In this document: piece after piece, positions 33,358 through 44,724 of the stretch
Position numbering within the stretch: the first letter of the stretch is position 1
How the letters are laid out: each line of letters opens with the position of its first letter
Source: Muscardinus avellanarius
Lineage: Eukaryota; Chordata; Mammalia; Rodentia; Gliridae
Reading direction: 5' to 3'
NCBI GenBank assembly: GCA_963383645.1
Contig: OY726561.1
Coordinates: 139,333,965-139,397,964, forward strand
Length of the DNA stretch: 64,000 nt
The notes under the pieces: generated by a model
The model's database searches: none
What the model saw: only the letters and a program-made list of their open reading frames with translations
Told to the model about the DNA's origin: nothing
Translations under genes and position numbers: made by a program

Positions 33358-33503
33358 GAGTTGCTTCAGTACGATGCTTGGGAGGGACTCTAGGGTCGTG
33401 CTCAGAGGTTGCCTATATGCAAATCCTCGGCCAAACTCCAGCTCCTGGAGTTCTTCTAACTTATCCACTCCTTCCAGGCCGATGAGTAGGAGTCCAGACA
33501 GTC
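33358..33503 (-). CDS. COL6A4: VWA domain N7, third part (exon 9)
   Basis: 146 bp. It completes a Gly codon from exon 8, then codes LSGLLLIGLEG and, later, LEFGRGFAYRQPLS, closely matching the last part of the domain next to the helix in COL6A3 (LEFGRGFMYDRPL). Ends in phase 0. The acceptor is 'tattttgaag', with an uneven polypyrimidine tract; donor GTAAGT. Confidence 0.92.
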
Positions 33504-33689
33504 CTTCAAAATACCAACGGGTAGAAGATATAGGCACACGCCCTTTGAATGGTCTTTGTCTCAGCCCCAGATATTCATTTAATCCCATCTGTCTTTTTTG
33601 GAGGGGACATGGCAGGACTGGAGGTTGAGCCTAGAGGTGTTCAACCCTAATTTCTTTTTTATTTTGAAACAGAGTCTCACTAAGTTACT

Positions 33690-34100
33690 GTTACAGTTAG
33701 ATATGAAAGTCCCCTAAAGAGCTCATTTAGTAATGCCTGGAGCGATGTCATTGAGACATGAGGGTTGTAATCCCAGCAGCGGATAAACCCATTGGATTTG
33801 CCTGGGTGGTGGTGACCCGGTCAATAGAGTGCGGCTGGAGGTGGGTCCTGGGGGATGTGGCCTTGGGGTTGTATCTGGTTCCTCCTCCCCCTCTCTCTGT
33901 CTTGTTTGCAGCCGCCATAATGTGAGGAGTGCAGCCCACGTGTTCTCTCTCCCTGCCTCCTGCCGCCAGGCCTGCGATTTTTGGTCTCCAGCCTCACATG
34001 GACTGAACCCAAAACCATAAGAAAATAAATCTTGTTTCCTCTAAGTTATGTTCTCAAGTCTTTAGAGTATAGCTGCAGGAATGCTGACCAGAACACTGAG
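33690..34100 (+). mobile_element. MaLR-like LTR, unexpanded copy
   Basis: 'ttagatatgaaagtcccctaaagagctc', 'gggttgtaatcccagc', 'gtgcggctggaggtgggtcctgg', 'tctccctgcctcctgccgcc', AATAAA at about 34024, end near 'atgctgaccagaac'. The single 'gcggctggaggtgggtcctgg' here is the segment that became the minisatellite at 20850. Confidence 0.55.
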
Positions 34101-34199
34101 GATCTCAATAAATTTCAGAGGGCCTCTCTAAGTTGCTGAGGCTGGCCGTGAACCTGGAATTCTCCTGTCTCAGCCTGTCAAGTACTGAGACTTCGGGGT

Positions 34200-34680
34200 A
34201 CACCAACACACCCGACTGCATAGTGTTAATTCTTCCTTAAAAATAAATTATTGACAATGAATTGGAACTGCTGATCTGACATGTAAGCAAAGTTTGCAGT
34301 CTCTTGTTACCTACTTACAAATCCCATCCAGAAAAGCTACAAAGAACTTGAAGCCCCAAGATTAACATACAAGGTAAATTCAGCAGAAGCAAATTATCAT
34401 TACAAAACATTCCGGCACATCTCTGACCTGGGAAAACTCCTCCCCAGCAGAATACATTGAATGTACTCTACCAAGGAGGAGAAGGGTGGAGGCGCTTCAG
34501 TTAAGGAGCTAGGTGTTCATTCTGAGTTGACTTTAGAGCCGTCATGTAACACTAAATGGGAACCGCCAGAGGCCGTGATGTGCACTGTGCTGTCGAGGAC
34601 GTCCAGCAGGGGGCGCTCGTGTGCACTGAACTTTCTTGGTGCCAAAACTCAGACACAGGTTTGCAATCACCCAGCCCACC
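34200..34680. other. Intron, nothing recognised
   Basis: A worn half SINE (34110-34215, 'gttgctgaggctggccgtg') precedes it; the rest is unassigned. Confidence 0.4.
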
Positions 34681-34690
34681 TTGGTTTTTT

Positions 34691-34693
34691 TTT

Positions 34694-34744
<51 letters not shown>

Positions 34745-34970
34745 CTCTTTCTTTCTTTTTTTTTTTGTGTGTGGTTCTGGGGATTGAACCCAGAGGCATT
34801 CTACCTTCAAACTACACCTCCAACCTGATTTTTATTTATTTGGAAACAGGGTATTGCTAAATTGATTCGAGTCAATTGCTGAGACTTCCTCCAACCTGCG
34901 ATCCTCCTACCTCAGCCTCCCAAGTACAGGGATTAAAGGCACGCACCACCATGCACGCCTGGCTCTACCT
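34691..34970 (-). mobile_element. (TTTC)n and SINE, B1-dID type I
   Basis: (TTTC)17 at 34691-34764 is the grown A-tail (reverse) of a SINE whose reversed ID part reads 'ctggggattgaacccagagg'. The head ends 'caccaccatgcacgcctggc'. Confidence 0.85.
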
Positions 34971-35114
34971 TCTAATTTTACAAACGTGCTGCACAGACAA
35001 GTGTACTGCCCTTGGAGATGGGGAAGGAGGAAGAAGTAGGGGCATTCAGAGGAAAGATTATAATATTAATCTTTACCAAAGAGCAGGGGCCAGCTTTAGA
35101 TAAAACAGATACCA

Positions 35115-35325
35115 GAGCCAGGCATGATGGAGCACACTTGCAATCCCGGGAGGCTGAAATAGGAGGATCATAGGTTCAAGACCAGCCTCAGCAAGATAGG
35201 GAAACGCTCAGCAACCTGAAACAGAGGGCTCTCTTTCAAAAGAAAAAATAAAAGGGCTGGCGGTGTAGAACGGATGTAGGATGTCTCTGGGTTCAATACC
35301 CAGTACCAAAAAAAAAAAAAAAAGC
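35115..35325 (+). mobile_element. SINE, B1-dID type I
   Basis: Head 'agccaggcatgatggagcac' with a 9-bp loss, tail 'gggctggcggtgtagaacgg', A-run. Confidence 0.82.
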
Positions 35326-35492
35326 AAGCAGATGCCAGGCTGGTTGATTGGCCAACTCCGTCTTAGGCAGAGAGATCCCCGGTGTGGGAGATGCCTCTTG
35401 GAACTGAGCTCCGCCTGGCTGGGCCAGCACCTGGGTGGCTTCACGACCCAGCCACTGAGCTGAAGAGCCACGCTGGGCAGGTCCGCGCTTAC

Positions 35493-35571
35493 CTCTGTGG
35501 CGGAGAAGCTCCGAGGCTGCCTTCAGTCTCTCTAAATCATCGTCCAGGCCATCTGTAAACACTACAAGGAC
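35493..35571 (-). CDS. COL6A4: VWA domain N7, second part (exon 8)
   Basis: 79 bp, entering in phase 0 and leaving in phase 1. It codes VLVVFTDGLDDDLERLKAAS and ends in ELLRHR plus a split Gly. The strand with TDG is the third metal-site segment of the VWA fold; COL6A3 and COL6A6 have (I/L)FTDG and LFSDG here. Acceptor aaacaacag, donor GTAAGC. Confidence 0.93.
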
Positions 35572-35716
35572 CTGTTGTTTATGGGGAAAGGGTAGAGGGA
35601 GGACAGAGAGGGGGAGGGGAGGCAGCAGGAGTAATTGAAAGAGAGCAGGAAGGGAACAGGGCAGGGGGAGGAGAACACAGATGCTGTAAGTACACAGTCT
35701 TCAAGATACAAGGCTG

Positions 35717-35920
35717 CGCCGGGCGTGCGGGCGCACGCTTGGAGTCCCAGCACTTGGGAGGCTGAGACAGGAGGATCGCGGTTCACAGACAGCCTCAGCT
35801 CCTTAGTGAGGCCCTTTGCAACTCAGTAGACCCTGTTAAAATAAAGAATAAAAAAATGGGCTTGGGGTGTAGTTCAGAGGGAGAATGCCCCTAGGTTCCA
35901 TCCCCAGTACTGGAGGAAAA
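35717..35920 (+). mobile_element. SINE, B1-dID type I
   Basis: Head 'gccgggcgtgcgggcgcacg', tail 'gcttggggtgtagttcagagg'. Confidence 0.86.
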
Positions 35921-36014
35921 GAAAAGATACAAGGCTGAACTTTCCTCATAGTGCCCAGATTTTTTCACTTTCTTCCTTTTACCAATTCTTTTGTTACTTT
36001 ATTACACATATCTT

Positions 36015-36202
36015 GGGGGGGGGGGGCTACAGGGGATTAAACACAGGAGCACTCTGCCTTTGAGATACCCTTGGAGCCTATTTTATATTTTATTTTGAAA
36101 CAGGGCCTCATTAAGTTGCTGAGGCTGGCCCCGAACCTGTGATCCTCCTGTCTCAGCCTCCCAAGTACCAGGATTACAAGTGTGTGCCACCACGCTCAGC
36201 TT
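36015..36202 (-). mobile_element. SINE, B1-dID type I, with G-run
   Basis: G11 run, reversed ID 'ggggattaaacacagg', head ending 'gtgccaccacgctcagc'. Confidence 0.8.
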
Positions 36203-36347
36203 TTATTACAAATTTATCTTTATTTCCACTTTCCTCTTTTCCCTGGGTGGGGGGAGATCTGGACTAGCTTTAACTGTTCGTTTAATAATATCTTCCCAAA
36301 ATTGTTTTATAATATTAATTTTTAACAACTCAAAAATACCAAAAACG

Positions 36348-36725
36348 AAGCTGGATGTGGTGGCGCACACTTGTAATCCCTGTGCTTGGGAGGCGGAGAC
36401 AGGAGGATCGTGCAGATTCAAAGCCAGCCGTACTGGCTTAAGAGAACCTGTTTCCAAATAAAAAAGTATAAAAATAGGTCTGGGAGTGTAGCCCGGAGGT
36501 AGAAGAGATTCCAGGAACCCCAGTACCACCAAAAAACAAAACAGAATGAAGCCGGGCGTGGTGGCACACACTTGTAATCCCCATGCTTGGGAGGTAGAGA
36601 CAGGAAAATCGCACAGGTTCAAAGCCAGCCTCGCTGGCTTAAGAGACCCTGTTTCCAAATAAAAATATAAAATAGGTCTGGGAGTGTAACCGGAGGTAGA
36701 GGGTTTCCAGGAACCCCAGTAAAAA

Positions 36726-36730
<5 letters not shown>
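36348..36730 (+). mobile_element. Two SINEs, B1-dID type II, in tandem
   Basis: Copies at 36348-36540 and 36549-36730, both with 'ctggcttaagaga' and 'aggtctgggagtgta'. The second runs into (TG)n at 36732-36775. Confidence 0.87.

Positions 36731-36731
<1 letters not shown>

Positions 36732-36775
<44 letters not shown>
36732..36775. repeat. (TG)n microsatellite
   Basis: About 22 TG units between two SINEs. Confidence 0.95.
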
Positions 36776-36777
<2 letters not shown>

Positions 36778-36786
36778 CAAAATGTT

Positions 36787-37012
36787 AGCCAGGTGTGGTG
36801 GCGTACACTTGTAATCCCAGTACTTGGGAGGCTGAGATAGGAGGTATCACAGGTTTTCAGCCAGCCTCAGCTACTTAGTGAGACTCCTTGCAACGTAGTG
36901 AGACCCTGTTTCAAAATAAAAAATAAAAATAAAAAGTGCTGGGGTGTAGCTCGGAGGTAGAATGCCCCTGGATCCCATCTCCAGTACTGCAAAAAAAAAA
37001 AAAAAAAAAAAG
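36787..37012 (+). mobile_element. SINE, B1-dID type I
   Basis: Head 'agccaggtgtggtggcgtac', tail 'gctggggtgtagctcggagg', A20 run. Confidence 0.87.
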
Positions 37013-37114
37013 ATAGTGGTCCAACTCTAAATAGCTATGAGTGACCACCAGAAATTAAGAAGTCCTGAACCACCCTGCATGCTGCCTTTGGAATGAATTT
37101 ATGCCCTAGAAGAA

Positions 37115-37210
37115 TCTGGCAATTTGAGGGCAGGGACCTTAGTCTTTCTTTCCCACTGGCATTCTGCAGCACAGAGCCTGGGCTTAATAAATACTTGTTG
37201 ATTAAGTGAA
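37115..37210 (+). mobile_element. L2 3' end (probable)
   Basis: 'ggcagggaccttagtctttc', 'gcagcacagagcctgggc' and 'ttaataaatacttgttgatt' match the well-known L2 3' terminus. Confidence 0.55.
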
Positions 37211-37242
37211 AATGCTTCTTGTATTGGTTCTTAAAGGGTTGG

Positions 37243-37326
37243 GTTTTTTTTTTTTTTTTTTGGTCTTTTTTGGAACTGGGGATCGAACCCAGAGTGCCAC
37301 ACCACTGAGCTACATCCCAGCCCCTC
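37243..37326 (-). mobile_element. Free ID-type SINE
   Basis: T17 run then only the reversed tRNA-like ID part (ctggggatcgaacccagag...ctgagctacatcccagcccc), without a B1 head. A monomeric ID copy. Confidence 0.75.
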
Positions 37327-37459
37327 GTATTGGTTCTTAATAGGAGAGAACATGATTGTCTTCCTCTGTGCAGAGCAGTCAGTCGGCCTCGGTTACAAGA
37401 GCCCTTCCCACGCTCCCTGCCTGAGGGCTCTAGAGCAGGGCTCCTTGGTTTGTAATTAC

Positions 37460-37794
37460 CTTCACTTTTGCAGAAGAGAGTTGGATAGCGTTATCTCCCA
37501 GGGACTGCAGAAAGTCTGCATCCATCTGGTTGCTTTTGCCAGCCTGATGAGCCAAGAACTTCTGGATGGTCTCATCATTGTATTCCTGAAAGCCAGAATC
37601 AAAGCTAAGCCGGCCATCTGAGCCGGGAAGCATGTAGCAGAACCTGGGGTTGATCTGACCAGGAGCACCACAGCTGACGTTGGACAGGGAGGCCAACTGC
37701 TTCATCAGCTCTGGCAGCAACTTCTGAAGCTTCCGCTGAACTTGCCTGGAGGGAGCAGAGAGATCAATTCCAACAGACAGATCCATGGTGCATC
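37460..37794 (-). CDS. COL6A4: VWA domain N7, first part (exon 7)
   Basis: 335 bp, entering in phase 1 and leaving in phase 0. It opens GCTMDLSVGIDLSAPSRQ, equivalent to CNLDVILGFDGSRDQ of COL6A3 and CFVDVVVGFDVSTQ of COL6A6. The first metal-site motif is D-L-S-A-P instead of DxSxS, so metal binding is probably lost. LSNVSCG holds an N-glycosylation site and matches the Cys of the paralogues. Acceptor 'catcttcaaag', donor GTAATT. Exons 8 and 9 complete the domain. No N5/N6-type exon was found between this one and exon 6. Confidence 0.93.
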
Positions 37795-38043
37795 CTTTGA
37801 AGATGGAGAAGAACATAAAATTAGTCATCTACAGCTGCAGATAATACCAACAGAAGAATCCCCAGAAACCCACAGAAGTATGAGCTAAATAATGGTTACA
37901 TTTGGGAGATTGTTTTGTTACACAGTCAAAGCTAACTGATACAATATATACTGCTTCATGTCTTTATCCCTGCAGATTGCATATCTGTTGCCTAAAGTAT
38001 GTTCCCATTCTCCCACCCTGGTCTAGTTAACATACAAGTTCTT

Positions 38044-38252
38044 CAGCCAGGTGTGGTGGTATACACTTGTAATCCCAGTACTTGGGAAGCTGAGACAGGA
38101 GGATCACAGGTGCACAGCCAGCCTCAGCAACTTGATGAGGTCCTCTGCAACTTAGTGAAACTGCTTCAAAATAAAAGATAAAATTGAGCTGGAGGTGTAG
38201 CTCAGAGATAGAATGCCCCTAGTTTCAATCCCCAGCACTACTAATACTGATA
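38044..38252 (+). mobile_element. SINE, B1-dID type I
   Basis: Head 'gccaggtgtggtggtataca', tail 'gctggaggtgtagctcagag'. Confidence 0.85.
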
Positions 38253-38619
38253 CTAATAAGTTCTTCAGGAAGTTCAAGGGCCCGCGCTACCCAATCCCAA
38301 GCACTCTCGGATCCTTGAACCCACCTCCTCAAGGTAAAGTATTAAATGCCCCCACATGTCTGTTGTGACCTTGCTTGACCTCCACCTACCAACCACGGAG
38401 TAAAGTGCTACATCATCTAATTTTCCTATTGCCTCAGACAGATGCTCATTAAACGTGTGGCCAATGAGTAAAGACGTGGCTGTAAGTGAGACCTCTGAGT
38501 CTCCTTCAGCGATATTTGTAACTATTTCCTCCTCCGTTGGAAATTATCTTTCTTATCTACTGCCCGTACCTCTACCTTGGGGGAGGGTGGTAGGAGTACC
38601 TTAGAAACTGCCAAGACGG

Positions 38620-38830
38620 AGCCAGATGTGGTGGCGCACACTTGTAATCCCAGTACTTGAAAGGCTGAGACAGGAGGATCGCAGATTCGAGGACAGCCTC
38701 AGCAAATAGTGAGATGCTCATCAATCTAGTGAGACCCTGCTTCAAAATAAAATAGGGCTTGGGTTGTAGCTCAGAGGTAGAATAGCCCCGGGTTCAATCC
38801 CCAGTGCCACAAAAAATAAATAAATAAAAG
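38620..38830 (+). mobile_element. SINE, B1-dID type I
   Basis: Head 'agccagatgtggtggcgcac', tail 'gcttgggttgtagctcagagg', then (TAAA)n. Confidence 0.85.
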
Positions 38831-38989
38831 AAAAAGGAAATATCAGGACTGAATTATCCTCTCCATTTTTTTGCTTCTTCTGTCTGAAATGTTTGAAGCC
38901 CTCCTGGGAAGGATTTATCTAGGATTTAAAGGTCTGATCTCAGGTGTACATTAAGGCCATCCACAAAAATTCTAATGAGGATGCAAAGG

Positions 38990-39395
38990 TTGATGGTCTA
39001 TAGACACATCTGGGTTAGGATCTGATAGGTCGGGTCCCTCCCGCTCCCCTCACGGGACAGGAGGCGGAACCCTGGGAGCCAGAGCAGAGATGTTGCGAGA
39101 CTCCAGAGATCGTGAGACTCCAGGTATAGTGAGACTTCAGACATCGCAGGGAAGATTCCGGATGCCACGAGACTCCAGATGTTGCAAGAAGACTGGCATT
39201 CTCATGCCGCTAGCCCCACCCAAAGACCCGGGCTACATTAATACCCTCTCTTCCTCTCTGCTGGTGACTCTGCTGCCTGGTCCTTTCCCCCACGGCTGCG
39301 GACCTCGCCCAAAGGTGCCAGTTTAATTAAAGAGGCCTTTAATAACTTGGCTGGTGTTCGCCTCCTTTGCAACCCCCAACTCAATTTCAACATTA
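38990..39395 (+). mobile_element. ERV-type LTR, 3' part (probable)
   Basis: A GC-rich stretch with 'cgagactccagagatcgtgag'-like near-repeats, then 'aattaaagaggcctttaat' as a poly-A signal, and a U5-like end 'tggctggtgttcgcctcctttgc'. The left border is unclear. Confidence 0.45.
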
Positions 39396-40330
39396 TAGGA
39401 TCTATATGAATAAATTAAATATAACTTATATAACTTATCAACTATAAAAGGCCACTACTACTCATTACAGCTGGACAAAAAAAAATAAATAAATAACTTA
39501 GGACTATCCAGTTGAAATATCTGACTCAGAATCAGTAAAAAACAAAAGTGCAGATCTGGGGGAAATGCACATGTGGTAGACCCTTCACCAGGGAAAAAGG
39601 TCACAGACAGAAGCTCAAAGTTTCCCAAGGCCTGTGAGCCAGGGCTGAGCCAGGAGTTTTCAATCCCCCGACGACCATACTCCATTCAGTCAGATGTGTT
39701 CTCAAAACTACAGGGACAGAAAGTGCTTTCCTCTCCTTCTGCCATATAAACAGCAGACTTTTAATTCTGCTTCTTAAATCTCTTGTTCAAATTCACAGAA
39801 AAGCGCTTTCTTCATGCATGCAAATCCCATTCCTATATTAGACCCATTGTCAAAAAAGATGAATTTCCTGTTGCCGGCAGGGCATACGAGTCCAATTACA
39901 TTTCTAATTTACATTTTCCCCGAGAACATTTGCAGCTGCCTCTATTCTACAATTGACAAGTGCAAGCAGCGGCTTCTCTCCTGCCAATGGGGAGGGTTGA
40001 AGCCTGGCAGGTTACCTCTAAGGTCTTTTTCTGCTTTGTGATTCCTTAATTCTGTAGCTAATTAGGTTTCAGCCATCATTAAAGCAATTTCATCGGAAAT
40101 GTTAAGGACAACGCCGGAGATAAACACAAATCCTAATTTACTATACGGTGTGCAATGAACCGAAAAGAGACGCAGGAATCCTGTACCTCTTCCTACTCCC
40201 CCAAGCTAACGCCCACCTGCAATAAAAACAAAGAGTGGGGCTGAGACACCTAGACAACCTCAACTAGTTACCGAAGGCAAGCCCGTAACCCACGCCTATT
40301 TAAAAAATAATTACAAACATGCATTTTTAT
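39396..40330. other. Intron, nothing recognised
   Basis: Repeat-poor stretch within the largest intron segment between domain exons 6 and 7. No VWA-like reading frame was seen. Confidence 0.4.
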
Positions 40331-40399
40331 CATTTATAGATTCACTACTATAAAAAAAAGTGTGAGCAATGATATTTCTTTAATATATAAAACTGGACT

Positions 40400-40780
40400 T
40401 CCAGCCTGGCTTGGTGGCACCCACCTGCCATCCCAAAACTTGGAAAGAAAAAACAGAAGGGTCAGGGTTGGAGGCCAGTACACCAGAGCATAGCGAGACC
40501 AGTTCAAAATAAAATGGACTGGGGGTGCGGCCTGGAGATAGATTGCCCTGGGTTCAGTCCCCAGTACCACCAAAAAAAATGTGACTTTAAAAGTTTGGTA
40601 GGTGGGTGGCAGAGATGGGAGGATCGCGCTTTGTGGACAGCCTCAGCTACTTAGCGAGGCCTTTTGCAACTCAGTGCGACCCTGTTTCAAAATATAAAAA
40701 AAAAAACTAAAAAATAGGACTGGGGGTGTAGCTTGGAGGTAGAATGCCCCTAGGTTCCATCCCCAGTACTGATAAATAAA
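40400..40780 (+). mobile_element. Two SINEs, B1-dID type I
   Basis: A diverged copy at 40400-40580 (tail 'tgggggtgcggcctggag') and a 5'-truncated copy at 40605-40780 (tail 'ctgggggtgtagcttggagg'). Confidence 0.8.
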
Positions 40781-41277
40781 AAAAAAGGAAGAAAAAAAGC
40801 CACATTCTACTTCCCCGGAGAAGGGTGAGGCGGCAGGCCTTTGTCAAGAAGCATAGGGTAAAGTGCATGGAGGTGAGCGGCCATGCGGTCCCCTCTTCTC
40901 AGCACAAAAGATCAGAAACTCCCAAATTCAATTAAACATGCATATGCTTATAGGCAAAAAAAAAAAAAAAATAGTAAAGTGACCTCCTATGTGCCTAGTA
41001 TCTTTTGCCGGAATACTGGGCCCCTCGGGTTCCGCTGCACGCTCTTGTACAGGACTCTGTGCTATGCGGTGCTTGATTACACAGCGCTGCGCTCGCTACA
41101 CCATCCTGTGGCTGTTTACTCTTCAGTACATGATACTACACTATGGCACAGATTCTGTGTGCATGTCTGTCTGTCTGTCTGTGTATTCTGAGCGTCCTGC
41201 AAGATCTACTTTAGCTGGGCAATATGTCAGAAATGCAGACTACTATCCCTGACATACTGCATAAAGACTTCACCTTT

Positions 41278-41490
41278 AGCCTGGCTATGATGGCCCAGGC
41301 CTGGAATCCCAATACTTGGAAAACTGAAACAAGAGGATCCCAGGTTTGAGGCCAGCCTCAGCAACTTAGGGAGGGCCTCAGCAACCTAGCAAAACGCTGT
41401 TTCAAAAGAAAAAATAAAATAAATGAAAAGCCTGAGAGTGTAGCTCCAAGGTAGAATGCCCTGGGTTCAATTCCCAATACCCTCTACCCA
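41278..41490 (+). mobile_element. SINE, B1-dID type I, diverged
   Basis: Head 'gcctggctatgatggcccagg', tail 'ctgagagtgtagctccaagg'. Confidence 0.77.
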
Positions 41491-41584
41491 AAAATATGCA
41501 TTTTAACAAGATCCCTAGGTGCTCTGAGCACACGTTTATGTTGGAAAGGCCCTCTTATGTTCTATGATCCCATACCAAAAGGCA

Positions 41585-41725
41585 CTGTAGTGCGATATTT
41601 AACACACAGAACCAGACTGCCTCGACTGGAAATCTCAGTTCTGCTATTCACTTGGGCCAAGTAATCAGGTTTTTCTATGACTTGGTTTTCTTCCTCATTT
41701 TTTAAATAGTATCTATGCCACAGTG
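41585..41725 (+). mobile_element. MIR (possible)
   Basis: 'cagaaccagactgcctcgac', 'ctgctattcacttgggcc' and 'cttggttttcttcctcattt' match the MIR core order. Confidence 0.5.
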
Positions 41726-41739
41726 TGAAGATTCGAGGT

Positions 41740-42045
41740 TTCAACATATGGAAGCCCTTGAAACAGACCCCGACGCGCCCACCGAGCACACTATTTGAAG
41801 GCCGGCCATTCCAACAGCGTGGCTTGCTCTCGAGGCTCATCCCATGTGGGCGGGAGAGGAAACCTCCCAGGAAGCCGGCTCGGCGTCCATCGCCCCTGAA
41901 AGACAACTCAGGGAAAGAAAGCAGAAAAGCAGAGCCGGCCAGGCAGGAGGAGGAACGGCACCGCTGCCTGGGAGGAAAGCTTACGAAGTAAAAAGGGGTT
42001 GCGAATCGCCTTGGCCGTGTAGAAGAGAGATGCCCCTGCGACCGC
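41740..42045. other. CpG-rich intronic patch, unassigned
   Basis: About 300 bp with many CpG (gacgcgcccaccg, ggctcggcgtccatcgccc) in otherwise AT-leaning introns. It runs into an L1 3' fragment. It could be unrecognised L1 or ERV sequence; I see no conserved reading frame. Confidence 0.4.
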
Positions 42046-42490
42046 ATAAAACTGTCCGGGGGAGTTTTACTCGGCCATAAAGAACAAAGATGTTTCCTTT
42101 GGGGGGAGTGGACAGAACTGCACAGCATCAGGCTAAGTGAGGCCGGCCAGCCTCAGAAGAGCGAGGGCTCTGTCTTCTCTCCTATGTAGACGCTAGAGAG
42201 AAAATAGGAAAGAAAAGGGATTTCAGGGAATGGAGAGAGACCCGAGAGTGGAGGAAGGGTGCTGGGGGAGGTAGGAGGGGAGGGAAGCGCGAGGCTCGGG
42301 AGGGAGATAGAGCAAATTACGTTACGGGCGCATATGAGTTCATCACTATGAATATCTTGTTATGGTGGACGGGGTGTGAGGGGTGGGGAGGGAAACGGAC
42401 CAAGTGATGCTGTGTGCCTGTATCAATGTATCGCTATGAATCTAGGATGTGTAATTACAATACGCCAATAAAAACCAATTTAACAATAAA
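42046..42490 (+). mobile_element. L1 3' fragment
   Basis: 'gttttactcggccataaag', 'taagtgaggccggccagcc', a purine-rich 3' UTR and the terminus 'acaatacgccaataaaaacc'. Confidence 0.78.
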
Positions 42491-42526
42491 AGTAAACTTA
42501 GTGTGTTCTATTTCTTAAAAGACTTT

Positions 42527-42720
42527 TTTTTAACTAGGGAGTGAACCCAGGGACATTCTACCTCTGAGCTATACCCTCGCCCCAGCCCTTTTTATTTTTT
42601 ATTTTGGAATAGGGTCCTCCCAAGTTGCCGAGGGTCTCGCTAAGTTGCTGAGGCTGGCCTTGAACCTGCAATCCTCCTGTCTCGACCTCCCATGTATCAG
42701 GATTACAGTTGTGTCGATTA
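42527..42720 (-). mobile_element. SINE, B1-dID type I, diverged
   Basis: Reversed ID 'ctagggagtgaacccagg', then a partial head. Confidence 0.75.
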
Positions 42721-43106
42721 TGCCCTGTTTCGTAAGAGACTCTGTAACGGATACCATTCTATGCTCCTATCTCCTTAACAAATATGCCTAAACCTTTCTG
42801 TGGGTTGTGTTCAAACATTCCAGTTTGGTTTTGCCTGTGCCACAAGAAATAAAGGAAAGATCTGTAAGAATTGTGGAGACAGAGTTATGAGAAGGTTCGG
42901 GTCTTTCAAGAAGACCAGAAGGCCTGGGAATGATTCCACATATTCCCAGAAGAAGGTCAGGGGCAGCTTTCCGGGACTCAGGGAGTCATCTTCCCATCCT
43001 CTCCCTGCCTGGCCAGGATGATCCAAGTTCTGTACCATTAAGCGCGCCAACAGGGTCCCTGACACCGAGAATAGTTTGTGGATGGAATAATTTCTCCTTC
43101 ACTCAC

Positions 43107-43661
43107 CCTGTGGGCTGCAGACCTCCTGAAGAATTTCTTTCTCCAGATTCTGCAGAGATTCAAACTTTCCTCCGTAGAACACTTTGCCCTGATCGTTGGT
43201 CATCTCCAAGAGCTGGGAATGTTTGGCTTGTCCCACCCCGATGGCAAAAATAGTGATGTTTCTGTCCCGGAGGGCCTGGGCTGGAAGGGCTACGTCATCC
43301 TGGGAGACCCCGTCAGTGATCACGACCAAATACTGAGGGACGCTGGGTCTCCCTCCTCTTGAACTGTCGAAGAAAGGCAGAGTGAAATGCAAGGCTTTCC
43401 CGGTGCGGGTGCCGTCGTTCATCTGCTGGACAACCAAGATGGCGCTGAGAATGTCCGCCTTAGAGGAGTACTGGTTGAGCCTGAATTCCTCCTGGGGCTC
43501 TGAGCTGAACTGCAAGAGGCCAATCTGAACCTCAGCAGCGCCGATGTTCGACTGGGTCACCATTCTCTCCATGAACTTCTTCATCTTCTCGAAGTCTTCT
43601 GGGGAGATGGATTCAGAACCATCTACCAGGAAGATAACGTCAGCTTTCCTCTTCCTACAGG
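43107..43661 (-). CDS. COL6A4: VWA domain N6 (exon 6)
   Basis: 555 bp, 185 codons, phase 1 in and out. After linker CRKRK comes ADVIFLVDGSESISPEDF, an intact DxSxS metal-site motif; GTRTGKAL supplies the Thr and VVITDGVSQDD the Asp. All three metal-site segments are therefore present and the domain can probably bind a divalent metal. It most resembles N4 of COL6A5/A6 (CK-MKADIMFLVDSS). Possible N-glycosylation at RNITIF. Ends CSPQG. Acceptor cttccccccag, donor GTGAGT. Confidence 0.95.
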
Positions 43662-44008
43662 CTGGGGGGAAGAGGGGGCAGAGAAGGACATGCATTCAGG
43701 GTCTGAAACCAACGAATTACGAGTTCCCGGGAGCAGGAACTTATAATATATTTACCATGGACGTATTTTTCAAGAGAGTGAAAGAGGAAGTCAACCAAGT
43801 GCATTTTCTGCAACTCGGCACAGAAGAGTCTTGAGTGAGACACAGGTATGGGGTGAAGAGAGGAGACTTTACCAGCTTGGTTTCTGCCAGGTGAGTGTAT
43901 TTGAGTCCATCCAATATTCCCTTGCCAATTAGTGTGTACATGTAGAGAAAGAAGCCCGTTCTAGTAGGCTAGACAAATACTTACTTGGAAGAAAGTAAAA
44001 CGTCTTAC

Positions 44009-44554
44009 CCTCTGAGGAGCAGATGTCCCGGACTATTTCTTCTCGGATGGCCCTCAAGGAATCAAACTCGTATACAAAATACACCTTGTCTTCTGCGATC
44101 TCCCGAAGCTCTGTCGTGTTAGCATCTCTGACTCCAATGGCCAAAAGGATGACACCATCACGCCGAAGCCTCTCCGCAGCCGCAGACACGGGGTCTGAGG
44201 ACTCACCGTCGGTGACCACTATAAGATACCGGGCAACGTGGCCCCGGGCCGTGTCCGCAAAGACCCCGGTCATGTTGCCCAAAGCCTCCCCGGTGCTGGT
44301 CCCACCGCCGCCCTGCTGGATGGCATCAATGGCTGCCGTCAGCTCTGCCACACTGGTGTACTGGCTGAGGGTAAATTTACTTTGAATATGGTCTGAGTAC
44401 TGAATGACTCCAAACCGGACTCGGTCGGGCCCAATCTGGAACATCATGACCACCGCCTTCATGAACACCTTCATCTCGAGAAAATCGTCAGGGTAGACGC
44501 TGCCGGAGCCGTCGATGAGGAAGTAGATGTCTGCCTGCTGGATGTGCGTACAAT
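44009..44554 (-). CDS. COL6A4: VWA domain N5 (exon 5)
   Basis: 546 bp, 182 codons, phase 1 in and out. CTHIQQADIYFLIDGSGSV has an intact DxSxS motif, GTSTGEAL gives the Thr and VVTDGESSD the Asp, so the metal site is complete. It resembles N3 of COL6A5/A6 (CVDT-EADI-(L/F)LIDGS). N-glycosylation sites at GNMTG and ANTTE. It ends RDICSSEG. Acceptor cttcccactgcccag, donor GTAAGA. About 350 bp separates it from exon 6. Confidence 0.95.
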
Positions 44555-44724
44555 CTGGGCAGTGGGAAGAAACAGCATCCAGGCTGCACTTGTTAACTGC
44601 ACAGGAAAGACAGTGTACTTCCTGAAACTTAATTAGCTAGATTAAAACTAATTTAAAACTTTCAGCTTTAAGTACGCCTTACTTAAACGAGTCACTTGGT
44701 GTTAAGGCCTAGACTTCAAAGGGC

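Noticed and set aside
41562..42128. 188-codon minus-strand frame
   Set aside because: It runs through a MIR, the CpG-rich patch and an L1 3' end; no VWA or collagen features.
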